NCBI RefSeq assembly: GCF_008831285.2
Contig: NC_045143.1
Span: forward strand, 5,835,503 to 5,899,502
Length of the DNA: 64,000 nt
DNA from: Nymphaea colorata
Lineage: Eukaryota; Streptophyta; Magnoliopsida; Nymphaeales; Nymphaeaceae
Direction: 5' to 3'
Made by a program: the position numbers and the translations under genes. This document shows, one piece after another, positions 1 to 11,977 of this stretch. The notes beneath the pieces are model-generated. The model was not told the DNA's origin. It saw only the letters and a program-made list of their open reading frames with translations, and did not search any database. Every line of letters begins with the position of its first letter. Position 1 is the stretch's first letter.

Positions 1-95
1 GTGTTTTTCTTTGTTCTTGGTAATTGAACTTAACAAAAAGTTTAGCATCTTCGTCTGAACCAGCAAGTATTAATATGTGAAGCTTTGTCCTGCAG

Positions 96-1665
96 ATTGA
101 TCCCCGCCATCGTTATGGCCACAACCTTCACTTCTATTATGACCTGTGGTTCGAAAGTGAGAGTAGTCAGCCCTTCTTTTACTGGTTAGTATTTAACCCG
201 TCCTTCATGTTTTGCTACTTCTTTTCCAGGATTATCACGGAAATCAAGATTCATTCGTTTCCTGACATTTTCTTCTGAAACCACAGGTTGGATCTTGGAG
301 ATGGCAAAGAGGTAAATCTAGAACAGTGCCCTAGGAGTGACCTTCAACGCCAATGCATTAAATATCTTGGTCCGGTAAGTTCTTTATATAAGCAGCAACT
401 GCACGTATATATATATATATATATATATATACTTTTTTCAAAGATAACTCTGTATATCAAATCCTCATACTCTTCTTGATTTTTTGTTTCTCAGAAAGAA
501 AGGGACGCCTATGAAGTGGTAGTGGAGGACGGGAAGCTCATCTACAAAGAAAGTAGGAGCTACGTTGACACGGTTAAAGAGAATAAGGGATCCAAGTGGA
601 TATTTGTCCTAAGTACAACTAAGAGACTCTATGTTGGGCAGGTAAATGTTTGCTACAACCTTTGTGGCTATATATTATTAGTTACACAGATAGTTCATTT
701 ATGATGACATAGTTTGGTCGCTTAACTAACAAACTGCATGATAATTGCCCTCAGTACTGCGTTGCCATTAAAAATGATTTACTTATTCAAGTTTATGTAT
801 CTTCCACAGAAGAAGAAGGGCGTATTTCAGCACTCAAGTTTTCTCTCTGGAGGTGCAACATCATCTGCTGGAAGATTGGTTGTTGATTATGGTGTCCTGA
901 AGGTATGCTCAATAGGATCAAAACATGTGGAACTTGCATAATATCCTGTTCTCCCATTAGCTTCTGCATTTGCTTAGTTTGTTCTCTGTTTCAGTATTCA
1001 AATTTTTTTCTGATCTGCATGTTTATCAATTCTTGCAGGCAATTTGGCCATACAGTGGTCACTATCACCCTACAGAGGAGAATTTCAAGGAGTTTGTTAG
1101 CTTCCTCGAAGAAAACAATGTGGATCTCACTAATGTTAAGGTTAGATTTACTGCTCCCCTTCCCCAAAGATTTTGTTGGGATACACTCTATTTGACTGGT
1201 CATTAAGTTTCAGTTGTTTGGTGCTTCATGTCTGACAATGTCCATCTCTTCTTCTATCTGCAGAGGTGTTCTGATGATGATGACACCCCTCCGTCTGAAA
1301 TTAATAGTGAGGCTGAGAGCAAGATTAAAGGTTCAGCAAGTAGCAAGTCATTCCTTGATGTGGTCACAAAAGCCACTGCTTCAAACAAAGCTGCTAAAAC
1401 TAAGCAAATGGAAGCCACCTTCCAACTGGGCAACCGCCTGTCACGCAAATGGACCACGGGTGCAGGTCCTCGCATTGGCTGTGTTAGGGACTACCCTGCT
1501 CAGCTGCAAACCATGGCACTGGAACAAGTTAATCTCTCTCCCAGAGTCATTCCTTCACCTTTTGGCGCCTCCGGACCAATTCCTTCACCTCGTCCTAGCC
1601 CAAGAGTCAGGCTTTCTCCACGGCTATCAGGAATGAGCCCAAGGCTGTCGTTCTATAATGCTTGA
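96..1665 (+). CDS. IQM-type calmodulin-binding protein, 3' part (5' end outside window)
   Basis: Six exons join in frame: 96-184, 287-374, 495-641, 810-902, 1039-1140 and 1264-1665, giving 306 C-terminal residues. All introns are GT-AG. The product matches the plant IQM (IQ motif-containing protein) family as I know it. It carries the family blocks [82 protein letters not shown] and [19 protein letters not shown]. The last exon ends in a Ser-Pro-Arg-rich tail with repeated LSPR/PSPR units and the terminus SFYNA. IQM proteins bind calmodulin through an IQ motif that precedes this region, so that motif should lie upstream of base 1; the function is therefore family knowledge, not seen here. In Arabidopsis, members are linked to calcium signalling and stress. 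The sequence at 96 is an internal exon start after TGCAG, not the protein start. Which IQM paralogue this is cannot be decided. Confidence 0.93.
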
Positions 1666-4045
1666 ACAGAGCAGTACTGTAATGAAGGGTCTGCATAGCC
1701 TGACGTTGTTAATAGCAATTCAGTTGCGCAAGCAATTCTCAAGGTTCTGACAACAACGGGATCACCTTCTTGTCTGATACATACAATCTTATGGCAGGAA
1801 ACCTTTTGAAACAAAAGGACTGCTGCATCCTGCAATTTAGGAGCTGGGCTATATACTTCTATCCTTTCCAAATTTTGTAAATTCTGAATTTTTGATCCAT
1901 GGCCTGGTTGTTTGGCCATATTCCTTTTTTTTTTTTCAATTTCTTTTCCTGTAGAAAGAGTGTATGTATCTAAACTGAAGCAATTTTTATTAATTTCATT
2001 TATTATTGAAATTCGTTTTCAAATTCCAGTGAGTGTTCAAGAACTAGCAGTATGTTGGATACTTTTCAGATGTCAATTCCACCCATTTGTCCACTCAACC
2101 ACCAATCTAAAACACGATTGTGTGTGCTAGAAAAAGCTTCAGATTCATGAGCACGGCTGTTAAGTTCACTTGGAGCATGACCTTATATTATATCGGGAAC
2201 TGCACAGGACCTAATTGGGTACTTCTATTTCACATTCAATCTTTGAGCTGGACAGCAGCTTGTCTAGAGATTACAGATCTGATCTTGGAACTAAATGAAT
2301 TCTTTGGGTTTTTGAGTTGCTTGCTACAACCCAGCAAGTACAGGGCAATTCCAATTCATGGGATCTAGGGAGCTTGATGCTTATGTTTAATGTGTGAAAT
2401 TTTGCAGCTTGAATGCATGATTCTTGAACTGTCTCATGCTTGACTTGCAAGAGCAATCCTCGTATGTGCCGTTTGCAAGAAGGGATGTGACTACTTCCTT
2501 CCCCCAACACTCCACGCATGATGGAATAAACCAGTTTGTGCCTCGGCCCACCATGCGCAGCAGCAGTCGGGAACCAACATGAAGATTCGAAAATTTGTTT
2601 GGCACAGTAGGTTCTGGCGTTCCAGTCCTAAGTTTGAGCTTCAGCAAACCCAAATATTGGTTTATTCTTGTAAATTCTAACCAGGGGTTACAATGAAGAA
2701 TGAGAGATTGAACAGGAAATCAAAGCAGAAGCTATTGAAAACAACTTCGGAGAGCAAGTCATCAACACCAAATGGAATAGATAAACAAAAAGAAGTCACT
2801 ATCTTGATGTCGGAATTAATTTCACCAGACATCCAACCACGATATGTCAAACACCTTGGCCTTGCTTGTACCTCGCCTTAATCTTGAAGTTGTCAAAGAT
2901 GCTTAGGATCTGCCCCCAAGTTGCTATGGCGTGTACCTGGCAGAACAAGTAAACCAGGGGTAGCGATAGTGACTGGACTTCCAACTTCCATGACTACACA
3001 GTTTGAAAACCATGACAGATCACCAGTAAGATATTTTATTTATAGAAAACCCATACAGCCCAACCGAAACCATAGTAAATCTTCGGTAGAGGTCCTTCAG
3101 TGAAAATTTGACTTGTTTACAGCATAATCATATACAAAATCGGCAGAACTAGGCCCAAACTGCAGTAGATCTTCAGCAGGACTGGATTTTTTACAGCATA
3201 ATTAAATAAAACTATAAAAGTCAGGGAGGAAGAAGTCGCTTGTAACTTCTCAGTCCTCACCACTATGTTTATCTCCATCTCTCTTTAGCATTTAATGAAA
3301 AGAATGATGCATATAATAGCAAAATTTGTCATTTTTTGGCAGAAGCTGGGATCTAAATTCAAGCACGGTTTGATGGATGGCTATGCACGTATTGAGCAAG
3401 CCATAATAAGGTGATGACCCTTTACAACTATGTCCTGTATAATACAATGGTCGTTGAAATTTGTGAAAGCGCACTGTTGAACTACTGCCACCTCCGTAGA
3501 TAGAGACCTGTCCACCGAGTAGGTCTCAGGACGACTCCATCTTGGCCATGAAGACGCGGTCCCCTGGCAACAAGAGGGTCCTCCAGATAAGAATCGAAGA
3601 CCCTTGGTTGATTTTCCCTTGACGGTGACTCTGTGAATTTTATGGAGACAAAATCAGAAACTGAAGGTCAACAGGACCCTGTTACGCAGAAGTTACTTGA
3701 GTTAGTGGAACCAATGAGTTGTTGGAATCATATGTACTAGAAAGTAATGCTTAGAGAGAGAGAGAAAGACAGACAGACAGAGAGAGAGACAGAGTATCAT
3801 AAAATTATTAACTAGCACTTCGACTTATTGATAGTGAGGTTAGATAACAAAGCAGAAGTTTCAAGACGAAGACTCTTGACAGTATCAACACCAAAGATAC
3901 TTGACAAATTGGAAAAGGCTAGCAGAATGTCCATGAAAGGATGGGAGTTGATGAAACTACTTTTCTGAGTATGTTGAACAAGCACAACAAGATCTTGGTC
4001 GAGAAATTTGTACAAGATCAGGGAGAGGGGCAGCCATGACAAAAG

Positions 4046-4087
<42 letters not shown>

Positions 4088-5450
4088 CGCCTCGCTCGTC
4101 ATTGATGATGATTTGTGCTGCAGCATTGAGAAGAACTAATCAATCAACCATGTCCATCAATCGCCAGACCCCATAAATGACCATGTCCGCAGCAGAAAGT
4201 GCCAAGAAACATATCAATGCATTTCAAAAATCAGTTTTTCAAAAATGGAAAAGGTTGATGTCGACCATGACTAAGAGCCTGCCTATATCCAAAACAGTGG
4301 CTGAAATTTCTGGTTTCCACTTGACGATTATTACAAACTTTTTGCCTCCTCATCTGCAATTGAGAAGGCCAGTGCTAACCTCCTAAACACTTGTTTTTGA
4401 GCTCCCTCTTTGTCCCCTTCATTTTTATGATTGAAAAACTCCACGGACATCTTTTAAATTTTTCTTAGTGTAGACCAAATTTTATGGGAGCATGAACCTT
4501 TCGTGCAATAGAATGCCGCACGAATGCCAGAAAGATGTTGATTCACATTTCGGTGTCAAACAAGCAAGTACCATCTTTGTGCCCAAAAAAAATGATTAAT
4601 GAGTACTGCTCTGTAGTGTTACAAAAATCGGTTTGTAAATCGAATTGGTGGGACTGCCGATTCTGGTACAAAATTTGTGAAAAAGAATAACCATCATTTA
4701 TTATAAAAATAAAGAATTAAACATATTTGAGTTGATCACAGAATCTAATCGATTTGCCAAGGATTCAATTTTGAATCCGCATCGATTCAGATAACACTCG
4801 TCCTTTATTGTAATCTTATCTACAAGAATCAAGTTTTTGCAGTTTATTCTGGTAAAAGGTTCATGTTAATATGAATTTCAGGGCGTTGGGAAGGTGATTA
4901 TCATCTTATACTTTTGGAACATGATTTGTATTTCTCTTCATGTTTGCGTGTATTTGTATATACCCTTTTTATATTTTTTATTTAATAAAGCTGCAAAGGT
5001 ATTAACATGGATCTTCACATATAGTGTAAGATATAGGAAGACCAATACAGTAAAGTCCACACGCTTTCATCTTTTCTCTTTACAAAATATTACACGCACA
5101 ACTCAATTTTATGGACTATCTACGGCGTTTGATAAGACACATATTCTTAAAACAAATGTTCTAAAAGCATCATATTTTTTGTTCCAAGAACTATTGATTA
5201 TCAATGTCGTTCTGATACATAATAATCAAATCTCTTCACAACCACAAAAATGTTTCTTGAAACAAACAAAAACATGGTCTCGAAATATATGCATAAATCA
5301 TAATGTTCTAAAAAGATGTGAACCACTTTCTTTTTTAAGATTAGCTTCAAAGTGTTTGTTTCGGTTGCCGATTCCCACGCTTTCACTTCTCTCGCTTCGG
5401 AAATCACTTCTTATATTCTTCTTCATTTATTGTTACGTCTGGCCCAAACT
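1666..5450. other. IQM 3' flank and intergenic DNA
   Basis: After the IQM stop, roughly 300-700 bases are probably 3' UTR, although no clear AATAAA signal fixes the end. The rest is AT-rich, with GA-rich simple repeat at 3752-3795 and 4049-4084. A stretch around 5123-5240 resembles the dispersed GTTTGRTAA/GTTCTTA element family seen elsewhere in the window. Short open frames here show no family resemblance or coding character, so I see no gene. Confidence 0.6.
4049..4084. repeat. (GA)n microsatellite
   Basis: Uninterrupted AG dinucleotide run of about 36 bases in intergenic DNA. Confidence 0.95.
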
Positions 5451-5641
5451 TAGGACTGTACATGAGCTGAGTCGAGCTTGAGCTCGGTAAGCTCAACTCG
5501 ACTTGATTCATATGTTTGAAAATTACCCGAGTTTACTTGAGTTTAATCGTGTGAAATCCATGTAACTCAAACTCGACTTGTTTATAAGGCCGAGTGAGTT
5601 CGAATTATATTCGAATTGCCTCGACTCGTTGTACAGCCCCA
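5451..5641. mobile_element. hAT-type MITE, GAGTCGAGC family, copy 1
   Basis: 191-bp non-coding element. The left end reads TAGGACTGTACATGAGC, followed by GAGTCGAGC. The right end, read in reverse complement, is TGGGGCTGTACAACGAGTCG, so the ends form an imperfect terminal inverted repeat. Flanks CCCAAACT (5443-5450) and GTCAAACT (5642-5649) agree at 6 of 8 positions, compatible with an old 8-bp hAT target duplication. The interior is full of CTCGACTTG/GAGTTTGAG motifs shared with 16947-17284 and 22056-22497. It has no coding capacity, so it would depend on a transposase elsewhere. Confidence 0.72.
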
Positions 5642-8600
5642 GTCAAACTTGCCGAACCTGTGAAAGAAAATCATTCTTAAAAATCTTGAATGAAGACCTT
5701 GACTGCATCCACCCACCTAACCTTGAGTAAGAATCAAGATATATATTGGCACAACGCTATTTCCTCCTGCCAATGGAAATTTGGCTTGGGAAAGAAGTTC
5801 CTTTCTTGTTTTCTTCTTATTTTAAATATCAAGTTGGCCTGGCATGCATTCCCCGAGAATCACAAGATCTCAGTCTTGGTTGTTGGTCTTTTGTTTTTCA
5901 AAATAATCATCCTCACTCTTATAACATTGTGGAATCTCTTGATATCTGCACATTTATATAATGAGTGACTCGGTGACTTGTGAATTTCACCAGTTTATGC
6001 ATTAAATTCGTAGCTTGTGTCTTTTACTGCGAGTTTGTATTGAAAAGGCCAAATTTACTCCACCAGGCAACCTTTCGATGGTTGACTGGTACTCCAAAAC
6101 CGAGCTGGTGCAATCCAAGTTCGGAGTAGAGCTATCAGGATTAGCAAGAACGGGGGCATTTGAATCGAACCTACTTCTATTCCATGGTTGATTCAACAGT
6201 GCCATGTTTCAACTTTTAGCTAATCTTTTAATAATATTGTAAGAGTTTTATTTTAAAATTATTCTAATATATTTTCCATTTACCCTTTAAGAAAATAGTT
6301 TTTTTTAATATTTGTTTGGTTGATTCACAATTCAACTAAATCAAAGAGTCAGCCGATTCACCAAATTTGCAGGCTGGCAATTTTAATCGACTTTTACAGC
6401 ATTAATAGAAGCATAAGCTTTTCAATTTTTTTTCTTGTTTCCATAAAGGGTATAGCTGGTTGGACTGATAGAGCGGTGAAAGGTCAACAGTTTGATTATT
6501 GTGGGTGCTACTTTCTTGGACTGCAAATGATAGATGCATAACGCTAATTTGTTGATGAATATTTCACTCCCCACCTAAGTCTCGAAGCAATTCTGAACCC
6601 TGGGTAATAGGAACTCTTGTTTTAGAAATTAAAACATTTTCAAATCAAATATATGAAAGATTTGTTGCCAATCTATTGGATAAGCAGGTATATTCTTCAC
6701 ATAGAAAATTGAGATTTGAGAGTATGTAATGAATTTCTAGTTCAGCTGCTATGGTCTCGAATGGCGTAACATAGTTGGTCGTGCTGGAGGACTGGTAAGA
6801 AGCTGGTAGTCAGTTCGATTTTTAGGGACGTTATTCTGTTGAAATGCAAATAGTAACAATTGTAAGGAGCGGGGTTTCGGCTTCTCACTTAACTGAGGGG
6901 TTTCCTCCAGCTTACCCAGTTTAGTTGGTACCAAAATAATGTATAAAACCAAGATGAACCAATGCACAAATTATCTTCTTCCTTAATACACATGTTAACA
7001 GAGATTAAGACAAAACCAGAGCCAATTTGTATGAAGAGTTTATAACAAAATGCATATCTCAAATATGTATTGTGAAATCCACTGTTTGCTTTGGCAATGA
7101 ATTTTACCCATCAATCATAGATACCAAACTCTGGACAAACTTGAAGACTCGTTTCACTTTACAAGGTCGTGTGAGTCATTCATTTGGTTGTCATGCATGT
7201 GGACGATCCCAATTCATTTCCAAGCACGAACTTTTTATTTTTTTTGTTTTCGTGGGGAGGGGAGTCAATCAAGGCTTTGTAGTTTGTCCTCTTTAATAAA
7301 AAAAAAATATGCAGTCTGAACTTTGTAGAATCTCAAGGACTTTTTAGTCTTGGGAAGAACATTTCCAGCATATTTATTTTTATGTATTCGATCTGTGTAA
7401 CTGGTCAGATCTATGTCAGGCCCATGTCCTCAAATAATCAAGCTCATAAAAATCTCATCATTTGAGTGGGACTTCTTATCAAATGGTTAAAATTTAAAAA
7501 TTTATTTTCAAAAAACAAATAAGGGTTTGTAGTAGTTTAGTGACGATTTATTGTATTTTTTAGAACAATTATTTTATTTTAATATCTGGCAACTAAGAGG
7601 CACATGATAGCATTGACTTTTTGTTTCTTTAATCTTTTGCTAAAAGTTATTTTTAAATGAAATATAAGCATCATATATATTTATAAAAAAAACTCTTTTG
7701 ATATAAAACAAGCTTTTGAATCAAGTTGATTTTTCTATTGTCAAAATATTGATGTTATGACAATCATTCATCTTTTGTTCAGTATGAAAGCGTTAAACCC
7801 AAAAAATGATCAACTTAATATATACTTCGCATCAATGCATCCTTAAGATCACATTGGCAAGGTTATGTTAAAAAAACACTTTGAGTACCATATTTAAAGG
7901 GTTTGGTTTTCCTCCCTAATCTATTGTTCTGGTTTCCATCAATCACTTTAGAGAGAGAGAAAGAGAGAACGAGAGGGTGGGAGAGAGAGAGAGAAACAAG
8001 TCAGGCTAAGTGAACCGGATACTTGACCAAACCGGCATTTCAAGAGTGTTCATAGTCACCGGAAAAATCTTCCCTTTTCCTCAGTTGCTATTCATTTCAA
8101 ATCTTACTTTTCCGAGTCCCTTCACCTATCTCAATATAACACGCTTTGCTTTACGAGCTTAAGCAAATAAACTCCTTTTTAATCGATCCACTAACCACTT
8201 AATGCGTGCTTAGTTGCTAGGTCTGTGCACCACAAGCACTCATTAGGGCGTCCAAAAAATCCGGCAAATAAAGTAGAAATGTTCATCTTAAGGTTGTGGT
8301 TGTTTCACCGCCGCAGAATTGAAATTTGCAGTGATCTAAGATATGATTCATAAATTTAATACATATGAATCTATGGTTTTTTAATATGTAGCATGAATTT
8401 AAAATCTATGCGATTGAGGATCTTTCAAAACACATATTTTTATGCAGTTTGGGATCAGACGCATCGTACGCCATTCTTTGCTCAATTTCTAAAGCTTAAA
8501 CCATATACTAATACAAGTAAATGTCATTAAGCAATCAAACGTGTTCTAAATCCAGATCCGAGTTCAAAATAATATTTACCACATTTGACTAGTCAATGGT

Positions 8601-10048
8601 TAAACGAGTCTGTCCACGGCATCTGGTTGTTGGATTTGGTTTTGGTCTCAGTTAGAAATCCGTTCTTGGTCGTCAGTCACCATGCCAAGTCCAGGTCCAG
8701 TTGACGTTGGAAAACGGATCAGAATATGCCAAGGAGACTGCCGTACGGTTCGGGTCAGTCAAATCTGATGTCTGACCCTGTTTGGTGCAGTACAGATCAT
8801 TTTCAAACGTATCCCCGTCAAGTATGGTGTCTCGTGCACGCATGAACTATGAAGTTCAAATTCAAAAAACCGGCGACGACAGGTTCACACACTCTTGAAA
8901 GGATATGAGATCCAGATCCGAAAGAGATCCCGTTCTATATCCAGTTAGAAAAAGTCTTATCGGTACAAATTGGGTTCAAGAGAGATTATTGTGAGAGAAA
9001 AAAAGAATGATAATATGGATAAAGTACATTAATATTTGGTTTTGTATAGGATTCGTTGTATTATGTTGAGATTGGTAAATTTAAATGAACAATTAGAAAT
9101 TGAACGATAACAAAGAAATAAAATTTTTCTTGTTCATTTATAAGTTAGGTCCCGCTCAGTCTATATTTGAACTGAATTGGTGGGTATTGAACACATTATC
9201 AGATACATGTGTGGGCTGTTGCCCACACAAGTCCCACAAAATTCTTTTATTTACATATGGGTGGTTTCCAAATAATTTACTTACTCATATATTGGTGCCC
9301 TTCATTCATTTCATTGTGTTTGGAAGGAATTAAAAATTCGAAGGCAGGCTGCTCATAAGTGCGAGCAGGGCCAATAAAAGCCATTTAATGTGCCATCCAG
9401 CGCTATTTATTATGCAACAATGATGTGGTGAAAATGCATGCAATTTATATGTGTGGACTATATTACATTTTTTGTGCTTTTCTCTCCCAGTCCCGGAGTC
9501 ATCCCATTAAATGCTATTAACCATTAATGGTTTTTTGTTGTAAAAAAAAGGGGTTTTTTTTAATTAAGTCGGTGGTTAGATTCTACAGCCAATGAAAAAG
9601 GGCCATGCTTCTAACCATAATGTTTTATTTCATTATGTTTTTTTGTACGTTTTCAGTTTTTTAAAATGGTTTTTTTTTAATTTTTAATTGATTGACTTAA
9701 TAGTCACAGAAAACCATGTTTTTTTTTTTTGAAAAAAAAGTGATAAATTAAATGACCTTTTTAAAAAAAAAGTTAAAAATGTCACTTTTTTCCATTTTTT
9801 TAAAGCCAAACCGTTTGTTCCTTTTTTTTTATTTGTTGTAAATCTACTTATCTTGTCATGTTTGTATTATTAGTTTCTCACTTATTTTATTTTCTCTCAA
9901 TTTTTAGTTTTTAAAAATTTGTTATATTTTTTTTATATATTTTTAGCTTTTGTTTGAAGCTCACTGTATTATACCAAAAAAAAATCTCGTTATTTAAAAC
10001 TCCAAAACATTATTTGTGACCATAGTTAATAGGCAACTTCACAAATTT

Positions 10049-10052
<4 letters not shown>
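5642..10052. other. Intergenic DNA without recognisable gene
   Basis: AT-rich, stop-rich in all frames. A possible minus-strand SINE fragment lies at about 6060-6205 (B-box-like GGTTCGATTCA on the minus strand near 6167). A fragment of the TGTGGGC...GCCCACA family is at about 9206-9240. GA-rich repeat occupies 7951-7995. Long oligo-T and oligo-A tracts are frequent at 9540-9990. I see no gene. Confidence 0.55.

Positions 10053-10146
<94 letters not shown>
10053..10146. repeat. Composite (TA)n-(TG)n-(GA)n microsatellite
   Basis: A TA run is followed directly by a TG run and then a GA run, with only small interruptions. A comparable composite block lies at 37990-38077, with the TG and TA segments in the opposite order. 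Confidence 0.93.
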
Positions 10147-11838
10147 GGGAATTTACTTTTTGGCAAAGAGATGAAACTTTTAAACCTCTATTTCATAGGG
10201 TACGGGTCTTTTTTCGGTACCTCGAGGTGCCATGAGGCCCTTTTGTGCGTCACACATGTGCTCTCGAGATGCCTATTTGGTTTATAAACTTTAGAGGCAT
10301 GTCTCATTTTCAAATATCAATATAAATGGCTACTAATAAAGGGCAGACCAGACCGTATGTTTCACATTCTTTCTTGAACAGAATGAGAAACTGAAAACCG
10401 TTCAATTCATGTTTGAGTGAATGTTTGTACACTTCCCTCATTATTGAAAATCTGTATCAGTCACTTGCAATTTTTTGGAGATAAGTACCTTATGGTATAA
10501 AGATCTCACATGGACAATAGCCGAGTCAGAAAATTTTGGCTAAGGAGTACTAATAGATCTCTTCTTAGGGATAATGAGTGATTACAGAGCACCGATTGAC
10601 TAAGGCCTAGTGTGGGTATCACATGCTACTGGCCCGAGTTGAACATTGGTTCAACTTAATCACAATGCAAGATTTTATGAGCTGGTGTGGGTAGTGACAC
10701 CCTAGACAACAGTACGGAAGTGGTAATGGTATTCATAGAAAAGGGATATGAAATGAATGACAATAAAATTGGACTTAAATGCATGTAAGCGTTGGGTCAT
10801 ATGTTAGTCACCGAATTCAATTTTGAACTTAGAATGAGTTCACATACAATCTGATCGAGTGGATTTGGATGAAAAACTAAATCCAATTTGAGTACGAATT
10901 CGAACCATTTTACATTGAATTTTTATTGTGGCCAAATGAAATTCTTTAAGAAATTTATATAGTATTTTATTTTTTTTAAAAAGTAACGGAATCGAATTGA
11001 AAAACCAAAGTTTATGCATTAAGACATTTTAATTGATGGCGTTATGTAATCGTGGCAGTAACAAAAGAACTACTTTATTCGCCCTTAGGCCTTTACATCT
11101 AGTCTTCTTTTAGAACACATACATCGGAAATCGTATTGAAAAACACAAATTTAGGGAAGAAATTCCAAACGAAGGCAAGGATTCTGCGACTTTCTTTCCG
11201 CTGGTTTCCATTTTCGCACAAACGCAGCCACCATAGCCATAGGTGGTGGAAGCGGAAGGAAGAATAAAACGGATCGGGGCTGATGGAGACTCGACCCGAA
11301 CTTGAAGTGAGCACGCGGATCCAAGACGAGATGCTTTCGTGCCGTGTGCATGCCCCGACGGTAAGGCACGTCCCCGCAAAGCGAGGCAGGACAGGGATGT
11401 AATTTTCTCGTACCCCAGTGGCTTTATCCAGCGTTTCGGGTCAAGGGGACACTGACCGCTTTACCGTCGCGGTCCTTTTGTCCGACGGTCTTTATTCTTT
11501 CATTTAACGCTCCGGATGCCGTCCGTTTTAGGGATCGACGGCTCTGACTGCCGACCTCCGGTGCCACCGTACCGGCAGACCGCTGACCAGACCGCCAGAC
11601 CTTTTCTCGGACTTCGATAGAGAACTGAAGAGGCTCCTTTGTAAATATTCGGACAAGGGGGGTTTCTTTTATTTATAATTGTTTCTTGGGGGATCAACGG
11701 TACTGGTGCTGTGCTAGTGGTGGTGGTAGACCGCTGGCGACTGCGGGGGAAGGGAGCGGGCTAAGCCGTTTTCTTGCGTTCTTGTATTCGAATTTCGAAA
11801 TTCGAAAGGGAGCCGCTAAAAGTTAAACGACATTCTGT
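10147..11838. other. Upstream region of the IQD gene
   Basis: 10147-11090 is ordinary AT-rich intergenic DNA. From about 11190 to 11760 the base composition becomes clearly GC-richer with many CG dinucleotides, which suits a promoter or first-exon region of the IQD gene at 11978. A TATTTATAA sequence at 11670-11678 is the only TATA-like match noticed, about 300 bases before the start codon. Minus-strand open frames at 11099-11379 overlap each other in several phases and match nothing I recognise. Confidence 0.4.
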
Positions 11839-11883
11839 ATGCCTCTGAATCTTTTGCACGCTGAGAAAGCTTCAGAGAAATAA
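11839..11883 (+). promoter_or_regulatory. Possible uORF in IQD leader
   Basis: ATG at 11839 opens a 14-codon frame (MPLNLLHAEKASEK) closing at TAA 11881-11883, about 95 bases before the IQD start. It affects translation only if transcription starts upstream of it, which the sequence cannot show. Confidence 0.3.
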
Positions 11884-11977
11884 ATTAAAAAAGAGAAAGG
11901 AGAGAGAGAAGAAGAGGAAGAAAAGGAAAGGTGGAGAGGAAGACGGTTCCTTCTGTCTAAGTGAAGTTTTCTTAAAG

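Noticed and set aside
4894-5481. Longest continuous plus-strand frame in the first 10 kb (195 aa)
   Set aside because: AT-driven composition (Phe, Leu, Ile, Asn-rich), no recognisable motif, and it runs into the MITE at 5451. It looks like chance absence of stops.
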